Positions 1 to 8,390 are shown, counted from the first letter of the stretch. The stretch is DNA of 25,099 nt from JANQGH01 sp039177555 (GCA_039177555.1 JBCDFV010000056.1:1-25099), one strand, 5' to 3'. Program-made: numbers and translations. The notes: generated by a model from the sequence alone, not told the origin.

Positions 1-158
1 AGCATCTTCTCGGACATGGGGTCTTTCATCCGCCTTTTGTGCCGTACAGCGGGAAGCTGGACGGCTTCACTAACATCTTGTTTTGACGATCATTTTCGCA
101 CCGAAGCTGGTCTTACCGCAGTGCGGGAGCGGCAAGCTAGACGGGATGGTGAGCGAGG

Positions 159-1130
159 TCAACGGGATTTTCGAATTTTCTGCAAGATTTCTGCCACCAA
201 ACTTTCCGAATGTTGCGCGCTATAAACATGGCTGGCATGCACCGACGGCGCCAGTTTCTCCGGCGAAAGCTGATTGCGAAACCAGGTGAACTGCCGTTTG
301 GCGAGGTTCCGCGTCGCCTGCTGTGCCTTCGCAATCGCCGTCGGCAGGTCGATCGTGCCAGCCAGATGGGCCAGCAGTTCCGGCACGCCCACCGCTTTCA
401 TGGCCGGCAAGTCCGGGCTGAGGCCACGTGCCGCTAAGGCCGCCGCCTCGTCCAACCCGCCTTGCTCAATCATCGTCAGGAAGCGGGCATCGCAAACCGC
501 ATAGAGCGGCTCGCGGGGCGGCATGAGGATGTGCAGATCAAACCGCATGCCGGGTGGCGGCCCGACGGTATCGTCCGCCTGCCAGTCGGCCAGCGACCGG
601 TTGGTCGCGGCCATGACCTCCCAGGCGCGGATCAGGCGCTGGGTGTCTCCGGGTTCCAAGCGGCGTGCCATGGCCGGGTCCCAGCGCGAGAGTTGCTCGT
701 GAAAGGCCTCCCCGCCAAGTTCTACATGCATGTCGCGGGTGGCCTGACGGACATGCGCGGGAATGGCCGGGATCCGGTTCAGGCCGTCGGTCAGCGCCTT
801 CAGGTAAAGACCGGTGCCGCCGACCAGGATAGGTTGCCGCCCCTGTGATTGGGCCAGCGCGATCTCCGCCAACGCCATGTCGACCCAGGCGGCCGCCGAG
901 CAGGGCTTTTCGGCCGGCAGCACACCGTACAGGCGGTGAGGTGCCGCCGCCTCGTCATCCGTCGTCGGACAGGCGGTCAGGATGCGCAAATCGGCGTAGA
1001 CCTGCATGCTGTCCGCGTTGATCACCACGCCGTCCAGCGCCTTGGCCACGGCAAGCGCAACCCCCGACTTGCCGGAGGCGGTGGGGCCGGCGATCACGAT
1101 AACCGGCGGCATGTTCGTCTCAGTGGGCAT
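159..1130 (-). CDS. miaA: tRNA dimethylallyltransferase MiaA
   Basis: This enzyme transfers a dimethylallyl group from DMAPP to N6 of A37 in tRNAs that read codons starting with U, the first step of (ms2)i6A synthesis. From the chosen ATG the protein has 323 residues, normal for the family. The P-loop GPTASGKS is at residues 15-22, DSMQVY (substrate-binding Asp) at 40-45 and GGTGLYL at 104-110. A basic, aromatic tRNA-contact segment (KRQFTWFRNQ) lies near the C terminus. The reading frame stays open upstream to 1370, but that part lies antisense to serB and has no MiaA similarity, so I start at 1130. An ATG six codons later (1112) is also possible. The gene is divergent from serB, with 79 bases between the starts. 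The identification is secure; only the start is uncertain. Confidence 0.96.
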   Translation of the reverse strand: MPTETNMPPVIVIAGPTASGKSGVALAVAKALDGVVINADSMQVYADLRILTACPTTDDEAAAPHRLYGVLPAEKPCSAAAWVDMALAEIALAQSQGRQPILVGGTGLYLKALTDGLNRIPAIPAHVRQATRDMHVELGGEAFHEQLSRWDPAMARRLEPGDTQRLIRAWEVMAATNRSLADWQADDTVGPPPGMRFDLHILMPPREPLYAVCDARFLTMIEQGGLDEAAALAARGLSPDLPAMKAVGVPELLAHLAGTIDLPTAIAKAQQATRNLAKRQFTWFRNQLSPEKLAPSVHASHVYSAQHSESLVAEILQKIRKSR

Positions 1131-1209
1131 GTGAGGCAAACTGGAACAAAGGCGCCCGCTGGACAAGCGGCCGTGAGGTCCGGCATAAACCGGCGCCGTC
1201 CCCGACCTC

Positions 1210-2136
1210 ATGATCCAACGCAGCATGGCCGAAGACATCGGAAATCTGGTCCTGACATTGGTGAGCGCCGATTCCAAGGGGCTCGACGACGATGTTCTGG
1301 CTGACATCGCCGACCACCTCGGCGGCGCCGAACCCCCGGATTGGCTGGCGCCGCGACGCGCCTGCGACATTCGGCTCGTCGGACAACTGGCGGATGAGGC
1401 TCAACGAGACCTGCAAGCGGCCTTGCGTGAGCAGCTCGACGGACGCCCGATCGACGTCGCCGTTCAACCACCCGAGGGCAGGCGCAAGCGGCTGCTGATC
1501 GCCGATATGGACTCGACCATCGTGGTTGGGGAAACCCTGGACGATCTGGCCGCCCATGCCGGCCTGAAACCCAAGATCGCCGAGATCACGGCCCGCGCCA
1601 TGCGCGGCGAGTTGGAGTTCAAGGGCGCCCTGCGCGAACGGGTCGCCCTGCTCGCCGGCTTGCGGGAAACGGCGCTGTCAGAAACCTATGAGCGGTTGGA
1701 AGTGATGCCGGGCGCGGCAACCCTGGTCGCGACCATGAAGCGCACGGGCGCCTACGCCGCGCTCGTCTCCGGCGGGTTCAACCACTTCACATCGCGCGTC
1801 AGGGACCGGTTGGGCTTCGACGAGGACAGCGCCAACGATCTGGAGATCGCGGGCGGCCAGTTGACGGGCAAGGTCGTCGAACCGATTCGCGACCGCGACG
1901 CGAAACGCGCGACGCTGATGTCACTATGCCAACGGTTGGCCATCCCGCATCGCGCGGCGCTTGCGGTCGGCGACGGCGCCAATGACCTGGACATGATCGC
2001 GGCCGCCGGCATGGGCGTCGCCTTCAGGGCCAAACCGGCGGTGCGTGCCGCAGCCCGCTTTGCCGTCGACCACGGCGACCTGACCACCCTGCTCTACTAT
2101 CAGGGCTATCGGTTGGACGAGTTCAGCCCGACCTGA
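1210..2136 (+). CDS. serB: Phosphoserine phosphatase SerB
   Basis: SerB carries out the last step of serine biosynthesis, hydrolysing O-phosphoserine to serine in the cytoplasm. The 308-residue protein is a haloacid dehalogenase (HAD) phosphatase. The nucleophile motif DMDST is at residues 99-103 (D99 nucleophile, D101 acid/base). The SGGF motif is at 187-190 with Ser187, and the metal-binding GDGANDLDM motif is at 254-262. The first ~90 residues are the variable ACT-like N-terminal half found in bacterial SerB proteins. No clear Shine-Dalgarno sequence precedes the ATG at 1210, and an ATG at 1225 is an alternative start. The gene is divergent from miaA and ends just before a hairpin shared with the convergent degP operon. 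Confidence 0.96.
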   Translation: MIQRSMAEDIGNLVLTLVSADSKGLDDDVLADIADHLGGAEPPDWLAPRRACDIRLVGQLADEAQRDLQAALREQLDGRPIDVAVQPPEGRRKRLLIADMDSTIVVGETLDDLAAHAGLKPKIAEITARAMRGELEFKGALRERVALLAGLRETALSETYERLEVMPGAATLVATMKRTGAYAALVSGGFNHFTSRVRDRLGFDEDSANDLEIAGGQLTGKVVEPIRDRDAKRATLMSLCQRLAIPHRAALAVGDGANDLDMIAAAGMGVAFRAKPAVRAAARFAVDHGDLTTLLYYQGYRLDEFSPT

Positions 2137-2147
2137 ACGCGGTCATG

Positions 2148-2185
2148 AAAAAGGGCGCCCCCGTAGAAGGGACGCCCTTTCCAAC
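2148..2185. terminator. Bidirectional rho-independent terminator between serB and degP
   Basis: Perfect 8-base arms AAAGGGCG (2150-2157) and CGCCCTTT (2173-2180) enclose a loop that can pair further (CCCC with GGG). Read on the minus strand, the stem runs into five T residues, which is a good intrinsic terminator for degP transcripts. Read on the plus strand, the stem ends in only three T residues, so it is weaker for serB. It lies between two convergent stop codons, where a shared terminator is expected. Confidence 0.8.
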
Positions 2186-2208
2186 TGCCTTGTCGAGGCG
2201 CTTGGCGA

Positions 2209-3735
2209 TCAGCTCTCCGAGACGTTCAACGCCACGAAGCGCAGTTCGCCGTCGCGGTCGATCAGCAACAAGACCGAACGCCGACCGGCGTCGCGCGCCG
2301 CTTCAACGCGTTCGGCAACCTCCTCCGGCGACGTCACAGCCTCCTGGCCGACCTCGACGATCACTTCGCCGGGCTGCAGGCCTTCGCTTGCCGCCTGGGA
2401 TTCCGGATCGACGGAGAGGATCACGACCCCCTCGGTACCCGCGCTCAGGTTGAATTCGCTGCGAAGCGGGTCGGTGACGGGCGACACCGTCAGGCCCAGG
2501 TCCGACAACTCCTCCTCAACGCCCAGCGCCTCTTCGGACGGCAGGGCGGCCAGCAGGCCTTGCTCCTCGGCGACCTCAAGCTCGCCCAGCTCGACCTGAA
2601 CCGTGACCATCTCGCCGCCGCGGAAGACGTCGACATCGACCGTCGAGCCCACCTCGGTGTCGGCGACGATGCGCGGCAGACCCCGCATATCCTCGACATC
2701 GCGATCGTCGAACTCAACGATCACGTCGCCGGGCACGATACCAGCGGCCTCGGCAGGTCCGCCCGGCGTCACGCTGGCCACCAGGGCGCCGCGCGCGTCG
2801 TCCAGCCCCAAACTCTCGGCGATGTCGTCCGTCACGGTCTGGATGCGCACACCCAGCCAGCCGCGCCGCGTGCGACCGAACTCGATGATCTGGCCGATCA
2901 CGCCTTGGGCCAGATTGGCCGGAATGGCAAAACCGATGCCGACCGACGCACCTGTCGGCGAGTAGATTGCGGAGTTGATGCCGACAACCTGACCGTCCAG
3001 GTCGAACAGCGGACCACCGGAATTGCCGCGATTGATCGCCGCATCGGTCTGGATGAAGTTATCGTACCGGCCGGAATTGATGTCCCGACCCCTTGCCGAG
3101 ACGATGCCGGCCGAGACCGACCCGCCCAATCCGAACGGGTTGCCGATGGCCATCACCCAATCGCCGACCCTGAGCGCGTCGCTGTCGCCGAACGGTACGG
3201 CCGGAAGCGGCCCGTCCGCCTCGACACGCAGGACCGCGAGATCGGTCTCGGCATCCGCGCCGATCAGTTCCGCCTCGTAGGTGTCTTCGTTCTGCAGGAT
3301 GACCGTAATTTCGTCGGCACCGGCGATCACGTGGTTGTTGGTGATGATGATGCCGGACTCGTCGATGATGAAGCCCGAGCCAAGCGCACTGGCCTGGCGC
3401 GGCGGCAGGTCGCCATCCTCGCCCCGACGGTTTTGAAAGTCCTCGAAGAAGTCTTCAAAGGGCGAGCCTGGCGGAAACTGCGGAATGGCCGGGCCTTGCA
3501 GGTCCGATCCTTCGATCAGCTGCGTGGTCGAGATGTTGACGACCGACGGCAGTAGTCTTTCTGCCAGGTCGGCGAAGCTGTCGGGCCGCTCTTGTGCCTT
3601 GGTTGCCTGCGCGGCCAATAGGATGACGGCCATGGCGAGCGTCGCCATCATCCAGACCAGTGGTTTCACGCACATCGCCGGAATAGCGGAGGCATCCGCA
3701 TGGGCACGCGCGCATGAGTGTGTAAATCTGCGCAT
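2209..3735 (-). CDS. degP: Periplasmic serine protease, DegP/HtrA (Do) family
   Basis: This is a periplasmic protease/chaperone that degrades or refolds damaged envelope proteins. From the chosen start it has 508 residues: an N-terminal secretion signal with hydrophobic core MMATLAMAVILLAA and likely cleavage after KAQ near residue 48, a trypsin-like domain, and two PDZ domains (about 270-360 and 410-505). The catalytic triad is His135 (TNNHVIAG), Asp165 (ETDLAVLR) and Ser239 (RGNSGGPL). The ATG at 3735 is chosen because AGGAGGAG lies 12 bases upstream. The frame is open to 3900, but that part shows no protein family features. An internal ATG at 3675, just before the hydrophobic core, lacks a ribosome binding site. 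The gene is last in the hflK-hflC-DUF2065-degP series, a common alphaproteobacterial order that links membrane and periplasmic proteolysis. Confidence 0.94.
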   Translation of the reverse strand: MRRFTHSCARAHADASAIPAMCVKPLVWMMATLAMAVILLAAQATKAQERPDSFADLAERLLPSVVNISTTQLIEGSDLQGPAIPQFPPGSPFEDFFEDFQNRRGEDGDLPPRQASALGSGFIIDESGIIITNNHVIAGADEITVILQNEDTYEAELIGADAETDLAVLRVEADGPLPAVPFGDSDALRVGDWVMAIGNPFGLGGSVSAGIVSARGRDINSGRYDNFIQTDAAINRGNSGGPLFDLDGQVVGINSAIYSPTGASVGIGFAIPANLAQGVIGQIIEFGRTRRGWLGVRIQTVTDDIAESLGLDDARGALVASVTPGGPAEAAGIVPGDVIVEFDDRDVEDMRGLPRIVADTEVGSTVDVDVFRGGEMVTVQVELGELEVAEEQGLLAALPSEEALGVEEELSDLGLTVSPVTDPLRSEFNLSAGTEGVVILSVDPESQAASEGLQPGEVIVEVGQEAVTSPEEVAERVEAARDAGRRSVLLLIDRDGELRFVALNVSES

Positions 3736-3747
3736 GGACTTGTGTTT

Positions 3748-3755
3748 CTCCTCCT
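3748..3755 (-). promoter_or_regulatory. Strong Shine-Dalgarno site for degP
   Basis: On the minus strand this reads AGGAGGAG, nearly the full anti-16S complement, 12 bases before the ATG at 3735. It decides the degP start in favour of the shorter protein. Confidence 0.75.
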
Positions 3756-3871
3756 CATCCTCGACCGGCGCATAAGACCGGGAGGCCATGATCTCGGGGT
3801 CCGACCCCTTCCACGATTTAATGCTATGCGCCAGCCCGGCTACCGCCAGCGCTGCCATTTCAAGGATCTTT

Positions 3872-3887
3872 GCACCAAATATGGTGC
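3872..3887. repeat. Perfect inverted repeat upstream of degP, possible operator
   Basis: GCACCA and TGGTGC flank the four-base spacer AATA, giving a perfect two-fold symmetric 16-base site about 140 bases before the degP start. The related half-site ATGGTGCC (3881-3888) recurs in inverted form as GGCACCAT at 3938-3945. A second short palindrome, GGGGTC-C-GACCCC, is at 3796-3808. The symmetry suits a dimeric regulator or a small RNA hairpin. I cannot name a regulator. Confidence 0.35.
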
Positions 3888-3919
3888 CATTAGGGCGCAA
3901 CTATCGGTCACAATAAGAT

Positions 3920-3949
3920 GATGATGCCGCGAAGGCCGGCACCATCATC
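3920..3949 (-). other. Intercistronic stem-loop after the DUF2065 gene
   Basis: On the minus strand GATGAT pairs with ATCATC and GCCG with CGGC across a GGT bulge and a seven-base loop. The stem covers the stop codon of the small DUF2065 gene and precedes the degP leader. It lacks a proper T-run (only ATCTTATTG follows), so it could attenuate or stabilise the message rather than fully terminate it. Confidence 0.35.
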
Positions 3950-4130
3950 CGCGAATCAACCAGACCAGCAACAGCCCCAAGGCGGCGACAATCAGGCCGG
4001 TTGTTCGAAGCACAGTATCGGGCAGTGCCAGCACGCTGGCAACTGCCCGCTTCATGGGTCCCGGAAATGCGGCGTATATCACGCCCTCGATGACGAGAAC
4101 AAGTGCCAGGGCCGTCCAGAGATCCGACAC
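3945..4130 (-). CDS. Small inner-membrane protein, DUF2065 family
   Basis: This 61-residue protein has two hydrophobic helices, about residues 5-22 and 42-58. The first ends in EGVIYAAFPGPMKR and the second contains GLIVAALGLLLVWLI. Size and pattern match the DUF2065 (YjeT-like) family, which often sits beside hflKC. Its function is unknown to me; the gene order suggests a link to the HflKC membrane complex. The start is GTG at 4130, 25 bases after the hflC stop. GGAG about 13 bases upstream is the only ribosome-binding candidate, so translation may depend on hflC. The family assignment is from pattern recognition. Confidence 0.8.
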   Translation of the reverse strand: MSDLWTALALVLVIEGVIYAAFPGPMKRAVASVLALPDTVLRTTGLIVAALGLLLVWLIRG

Positions 4131-4155
4131 GGAGGAGTCGGTGCTCCGGTCCCGC

Positions 4156-5127
4156 CTACTGGGTCACAACTGGCTCCGTATCGTCAGGATCGCTTTGCGT
4201 CGTATCTTCCTCCGTCAGGTCCGACTGCACCTGTTGGCCAGAGGCACTTTCGCCCAGCGCCGGAAGGCCGCCCGTCGCGTCCCTGAAGAACCGGAAGAAG
4301 TCACCGGTCGGTGAAACCACCATGGTGGTTCCTTCGTCGGCGATCGACGTGCGGTAGGCCTCCAAGCTGCGATAGAAACTGTAGAACTCCGGGTCCTGTC
4401 CGAAGGCATCACCGCGAATGGTAATCGCCTCGCCATCGCCCTCACCGCGCAGGATTTGCGAGTCCCGATCCGCGTTGGCGATGATGACGGTGCGGTCGCG
4501 ATCGGCGCGCGAGCGAATCAGTTGCGCCTGCTCCTCACCTTGGGCGCGGAACTCGGCCGCCTCGCGCTCACGTTCCGATCGCATCCGGTCGTAGACGGAT
4601 TGAACGGTCCCTTCCGGCACGTCCGCACGCCCGATGCGCACATCGATGATCTCGATGCCGAAACGGGCCGTCTGCAAGGCCACCTCGGACAGGATGTCGT
4701 CCATGATGTCGGCCCGCGCCTCGGACAGCACCTGGGTCTGGGTCGTGTTGCCCAAGACCCGGCGCAGCGCGGCATTCGTAATCGTCGAGATACGGGCGGC
4801 CGCTGTTTGCTCGTCCCGGACCGCCTGGAAGAACAGCAGCGGGTTTATGATCCGGTAGCGTACAAAGGCATCGACGTCCAATCGTCGCTGGTCGGACAGC
4901 AAGACCTGCTCAACGGGCGGGTCGACCGGCAAAATGCGCTTCTCGTAAACCTGGGTGTTCTGGATGAACGGAATCAGGAATTCCAGCCCGGGTTCGCGAA
5001 TCTCGCGCACAGGTTCACCGAACTGAAGCACCAGGACCTGTTCGGTTTCACGCACGATGAAGAAGGACTGGGTCGCGACGATGGCAACGACCAAGACCAC
5101 GATGCCGAGGATCAGTTTCTTACTCAT
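4156..5127 (-). CDS. hflC: HflC, SPFH/prohibitin-family modulator of FtsH
   Basis: HflC pairs with HflK in a large membrane complex that surrounds FtsH and controls its access to membrane substrates. The 323-residue protein has one N-terminal membrane anchor (about residues 4-24). An SPFH domain follows, beginning FFIVRETEQVLVLQFGEPV, and then a charged coiled-coil region rich in Arg, Glu and Ala (about 190-255). The last ~40 residues are acidic and low in complexity. Its start overlaps the hflK stop by four bases (ATGA), so the two are translationally coupled, as expected for subunits made in equal amounts. Confidence 0.95.
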   Translation of the reverse strand: MSKKLILGIVVLVVAIVATQSFFIVRETEQVLVLQFGEPVREIREPGLEFLIPFIQNTQVYEKRILPVDPPVEQVLLSDQRRLDVDAFVRYRIINPLLFFQAVRDEQTAAARISTITNAALRRVLGNTTQTQVLSEARADIMDDILSEVALQTARFGIEIIDVRIGRADVPEGTVQSVYDRMRSEREREAAEFRAQGEEQAQLIRSRADRDRTVIIANADRDSQILRGEGDGEAITIRGDAFGQDPEFYSFYRSLEAYRTSIADEGTTMVVSPTGDFFRFFRDATGGLPALGESASGQQVQSDLTEEDTTQSDPDDTEPVVTQ

Positions 5128-6281
5128 TGTGATTGCCCCCGTATGGCCGTCGACTGCCGCAATTCGTTCAAGGGCAGATAGGGCACGACCCCGCTGCCGC
5201 CGCCCGATTCTTCATTTTCGATGATCACCATGTTGGCGCCGCCGAAGACTTCCTCGATCGTTTCGAGATAAAGCCGCTCGACCGTCACTTCCGGTGATAG
5301 ACGATAGGATTCGAGGACCGACAGGAAGCGGTCCGCGTCACCCTGGGCCAAAGAGACAACCTGCTCCCGATAGGCGTTTGCCTCTTGGACCAGCCGTTCC
5401 GCGTCGCCGCGAGCGCGCGGCAACACATCGTTGGCGTAAGCTTCTGCCAAGTTGCGCAGCCGCTGCTCGTCCTGACGCGCGCGCAGCACGTCGTTGAACG
5501 CGTCGACAACCTGCTCTGGCGGGTCGACACTCTGCAGTTGGATTTCCTCGATCAAGATGCCGGCGCCGTACTCGTCCAGCGTCTCCTGCGTCAAAACGCG
5601 CGTCTGCTGCTCGATTTCCTGACGCGCCTCGGTAAGGGCCGGCTGGATGTCGGTCTGGCCGATGATCTCACGCATGGCACTTTCCGCCACGACCTGGACC
5701 GTCGCCTCGGGGTCGCGAATGTTGAACAGAAACGCGCGGGCGTCGTTGATCCGCCAAAGCACGGTGAAATCGATGTCGATGATATTCTCGTCACCGGTCA
5801 ACATCAGGCTTTCTTCGGGGATGTCGCGGCTGGCCGTGCGCGCGTCGGTGGCCCCTCGGAACCCGATATCGATGCGGTTGATGGTCGTGACCGATGGCAG
5901 TTCCACCGCCTCGATCGGCCACGGCAGATGATACCTGAGGCCGGGGCCGGTGGTTCTCGAATACTCGCCGAACCGCAGCACAACGCCCTGCTCATCCGGT
6001 TGAACGCGATAGAAGCCCGTCAGCGCCCAGCCGATGATGATCAAGACGATGATGATGATCACCGCGCGGCCACCGCCGAGGTTGCGCGGCAGGATTTTTC
6101 TTACCTGATCCTGCCCACGGCGCAGCATGTCCTCGAAGTCCGGCGGTTGCGGGCCACCGCCGCCGCCGCCTGAGCCGCGCCCTCCCCAGGGGTTGTTACC
6201 CCCACCGCCAGAGCCGCCCGACCCACCAGAGCCGCCCGATCCCCAAGGACCGCCGCCCCCACCTTGATTGCTCCAAGGCAT
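5124..6281 (-). CDS. hflK: HflK, SPFH/prohibitin-family modulator of FtsH
   Basis: HflK is the partner of HflC in the FtsH-regulating complex. The 385-residue protein starts with a glycine-rich, poorly ordered segment (about residues 7-45, mostly Gly, Ser, Pro, Asn and Trp), typical of HflK. A membrane helix follows (about 73-90, VIIIIVLIIIGWALTGF), then an SPFH domain starting at YRVQPDEQGVVLRFG and a long helical region to about residue 340. Hydroxylated and acidic residues are common at the C terminus. It is the first gene of the operon, and its leader faces mrp across a 185-base divergent gap. The ATG at 6281 is the only sensible start because it includes the whole Gly-rich region. Confidence 0.95.
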   Translation of the reverse strand: MPWSNQGGGGGPWGSGGSGGSGGSGGGGNNPWGGRGSGGGGGGPQPPDFEDMLRRGQDQVRKILPRNLGGGRAVIIIIVLIIIGWALTGFYRVQPDEQGVVLRFGEYSRTTGPGLRYHLPWPIEAVELPSVTTINRIDIGFRGATDARTASRDIPEESLMLTGDENIIDIDFTVLWRINDARAFLFNIRDPEATVQVVAESAMREIIGQTDIQPALTEARQEIEQQTRVLTQETLDEYGAGILIEEIQLQSVDPPEQVVDAFNDVLRARQDEQRLRNLAEAYANDVLPRARGDAERLVQEANAYREQVVSLAQGDADRFLSVLESYRLSPEVTVERLYLETIEEVFGGANMVIIENEESGGGSGVVPYLPLNELRQSTAIRGQSQ

Positions 6282-6377
6282 TCGATAGTTACCCCGCTCG
6301 CGCTTTCGCCGTTAACCGTTCGCCGTCCGGCACTCTTCTAAACCATCAAGCTGGCAGTACCAGCCTGCCGTGCCTAT

Positions 6378-6406
6378 TTGTGATGCCGGCCGGGGTTTAA
6401 TACATA
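6378..6406 (+). promoter_or_regulatory. Possible sigma70-type promoter for mrp
   Basis: TTGTGA (6378-6383) and TACATA (6401-6406) are spaced by 17 bases, each matching four of six consensus positions, in a locally AT-rich part of the hflK-mrp gap. Transcription would start near 6413, about 54 bases before the mrp ATG, which has CGGAG a few bases upstream. Confidence 0.35.
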
Positions 6407-6466
6407 ACAAAATGCCCGGCCAGCACGAGTTTCCGAAATATTGGCCACAGCCCGGAGTTTTCAACC

Positions 6467-7585
6467 ATGGCCGCGATCAGCCGAGAGGCCGTCCTCGACC
6501 GTCTGCGCACGATACAGAATCCAGGAAGTGCCGGTGACATCGTTTCGTCGGACATGATTTCCGGTCTGACGGTTCGAGACGGCCACGTGCTGTTCTCAAT
6601 CGATGTCGACCCCAAGCAGGGCCCGGCGCTGGAACCCTTGCGCCAGGAGGCGGAAAAGGCCGTCGAGGCGTTGCCGGGGGTTTTGTCGGTGACGGCGGTC
6701 TTGACGGCCGAACGCGCCGCGCCGGCGGCCAGCCCCCAGCCATCTCCACCCGCCCCGGCGGCGTCGGGCGGTACCGGGCGGCAGATCGTGATCGACGGTA
6801 TCGGCGCCATCATCGCCGTTGCGTCCGGCAAGGGCGGAGTGGGCAAATCGACGCTGGCCATCAATCTGGCGGTCGCGCTGGCAGCACAGGGCAAGCGCGT
6901 CGGCCTGTTGGACGCCGACATCTATGGGCCGTCCATGCCGCGCATGCTGGGCCTGTCCGGCAAGCCGTCCTCGCCCGACGGCAAGCGCCTGGAACCGATG
7001 CGCAACCATGGGCTGGCCGTCATGTCGATCGGCTTCCTGATCGACGAGGAAACGCCGATGATCTGGCGCGGCCCCATGGTTCAAAGCGCACTGGTCCAGA
7101 TGCTGCGCGACGTCGATTGGGGCCAGCTCGACATCATGGTCGTCGACATGCCGCCCGGCACCGGCGACGCGCAGCTCACCATGGCCCAGCAGGTGCCGCT
7201 GGCCGGTGCGGTCATCGTATCGACGCCGCAGGACATCGCCCTGCTGGACGCGCGCAAGGGCTTGAACATGTTCCGCAAGGTCGACGTTCCCGTCTTGGGC
7301 ATCGTGGAGAACATGTCGACCTTCGTCTGCCCGAACTGCGGCCATGAGAGCCACATTTTCGGGCATGGCGGCGCGCGGGAGGAGGCGGCGAAGCGCGGCG
7401 TCGACTTCCTGGGCGAGGTTCCGCTGGACATTGCCATCAGGGAAACCTCCGACGGCGGCCGTCCGATCACCATCGCCGCCCCAGACGGCCCGCAGGCGGC
7501 CGCTTACAAGGCCATCGCCGAAAAAGTTGCCGAAAAGCTGGTCACCGAGAAGCCGCGGGCAGCGCCCCGGATCGTCGTTCAGTAG
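6467..7585 (+). CDS. mrp: Mrp/ApbC-type iron-sulfur cluster carrier ATPase
   Basis: This cytosolic P-loop ATPase of the Mrp/NBP35 family binds an Fe-S cluster and passes it to apoproteins. The 372-residue protein has an N-terminal DUF59/MIP18-like domain (about 1-82), a Pro/Ala-rich linker (about 84-102) and a ParA-like ATPase domain. The deviant Walker A motif GKGGVGKST is at 121-129, Walker B is around VVDMPPGTGD (225-234), and the cluster-binding pair Cys288-x-x-Cys291 lies in VCPNCGHE. The ATG at 6467 has GGAG about 10 bases upstream. It is divergent from hflK. Both cysteines and the nucleotide site are intact, so it should be functional. Confidence 0.95.
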   Translation: MAAISREAVLDRLRTIQNPGSAGDIVSSDMISGLTVRDGHVLFSIDVDPKQGPALEPLRQEAEKAVEALPGVLSVTAVLTAERAAPAASPQPSPPAPAASGGTGRQIVIDGIGAIIAVASGKGGVGKSTLAINLAVALAAQGKRVGLLDADIYGPSMPRMLGLSGKPSSPDGKRLEPMRNHGLAVMSIGFLIDEETPMIWRGPMVQSALVQMLRDVDWGQLDIMVVDMPPGTGDAQLTMAQQVPLAGAVIVSTPQDIALLDARKGLNMFRKVDVPVLGIVENMSTFVCPNCGHESHIFGHGGAREEAAKRGVDFLGEVPLDIAIRETSDGGRPITIAAPDGPQAAAYKAIAEKVAEKLVTEKPRAAPRIVVQ

Positions 7586-7611
7586 GCAGCCGGCACGCCA
7601 GAGGCGCGCAA

Positions 7612-7639
7612 GTGCCGCCGTTCTTACGGCAGGCGGCGC
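7612..7639 (+). terminator. GC-rich stem-loop after mrp, possible terminator
   Basis: GTGCCGCC (7612-7619) can pair with GGCGGCGC (7632-7639). An alternative inner hairpin is GCCGT-TCTT-ACGGC (7617-7630). The position 27 bases after the mrp stop suits termination, but no T-run follows, so it may be rho-dependent or only stabilise the 3' end. Confidence 0.35.
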
Positions 7640-7843
7640 CTTACGGCGGCCACATTGACGGATCATAGAGGCGTCGTCGATCGATCCTTCGTTGCCTTGT
7701 GGGGACCTTGAAAGGCGCTGGGACGGTGCATTGAGGCTCATGACGGCGCCGGACGACGCGAAGTACCGAAGCTGCACGCGTCTGAACGGGCCCCATTGAG
7801 GTCGAAGCAATAGTCTTGGGATGAGACTTTAGGATCAGGCACT

Positions 7844-8203
7844 TTGGTACTTTCTGCTCCTGTGCTGCGCCAAATCGCCCTTGGCGCCTTGATGCTCGTC
7901 GCGCTGTCACTGTGGGTAGCGGCGATCGGGCATGGCACGGCGCGTGCCGAAACGCTGGTCATCTCGGTCAACAACAACAGCATGATGCCGCTGGAAAGCG
8001 TGCAGGTCTCTCCGGACTACAGCACGCGCTGGGGCGCCAACCGGCTGGACGGGGCGGTCGGCCCGGGCCAGGATCAGACCATTCGGTTGCCCGATTTCGG
8101 ACCAGACTGCTTTTTCGACGTGCAGATCGGCGATGCATCGGGACAGGTGTTTCAATATTGGGGGGTCAATCTTTGCGCCGGGCCGGATCTGGATCATCGC
8201 TGA
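7844..8203 (+). CDS. Small secreted/periplasmic protein of unknown function
   Basis: The 119-residue protein has a clear Sec signal: a basic start, hydrophobic core IALGALMLVALSLWVAAI, and likely cleavage after TARA (about residue 35). The mature part of about 84 residues begins ETLVISVNNNS. It has two cysteines (in PDCFFDV and NLCAGP) that could form a disulfide, plus the elements SPDYSTRWG, VGPGQDQTIRLPD and WGVNLC. This layout resembles a family of short alphaproteobacterial exported proteins, often labelled only as signal-peptide proteins, with an asparagine-rich first strand and a Trp-Gly segment. The start is uncertain: TTG at 7844 with AGG close upstream, or GTG at 7862. It lies just before the lipid cluster on the same strand, 187 bases upstream of the ACP gene. 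I cannot assign a function. Confidence 0.72.
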   Translation: MVLSAPVLRQIALGALMLVALSLWVAAIGHGTARAETLVISVNNNSMMPLESVQVSPDYSTRWGANRLDGAVGPGQDQTIRLPDFGPDCFFDVQIGDASGQVFQYWGVNLCAGPDLDHR

Positions 8204-8289
8204 GCGCAAAACCGGTGGAATTGCCAGGGCCGCGCCGGCCGCAGGTCCGCCCGGCGTTCAACGCGGCCCGGAGTGCCTGTTTCCACTAG

Positions 8290-8300
8290 GTTTCCGAAAC
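8290..8300. repeat. Short palindrome upstream of the ACP operon
   Basis: GTTTC and GAAAC flank a single C about 90 bases before the ACP start. It is a possible operator for the lipid operon, but it is short enough to arise by chance and I saw no second copy. Confidence 0.25.
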
Positions 8301-8390
8301 GATACCCTGTAGAACCCCCGTCACGCTGGCTGATCGCCGGACCTTTCCGCGTGGCGGCCATCGAACGAACAGTAAGCCGAGGTAGCAGCG

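Noticed and set aside
53..68. GAAGC/GCTTC hairpin near the left edge as a terminator
   Set aside because: Only five base pairs, no adjacent T-run and no identified gene ending there.
1131..1370. N-terminal extension of MiaA by 80 residues
   Set aside because: It overlaps the serB start in antisense, and the P-loop would begin abnormally late in the protein.
3736..3900. N-terminal extension of DegP by 55 residues
   Set aside because: A very good Shine-Dalgarno site directly precedes the internal ATG at 3735, and the extension would bury the secretion signal.
6596..7810. 404-residue open frame on the minus strand
   Set aside because: Shadow of mrp; the translation has no family features.
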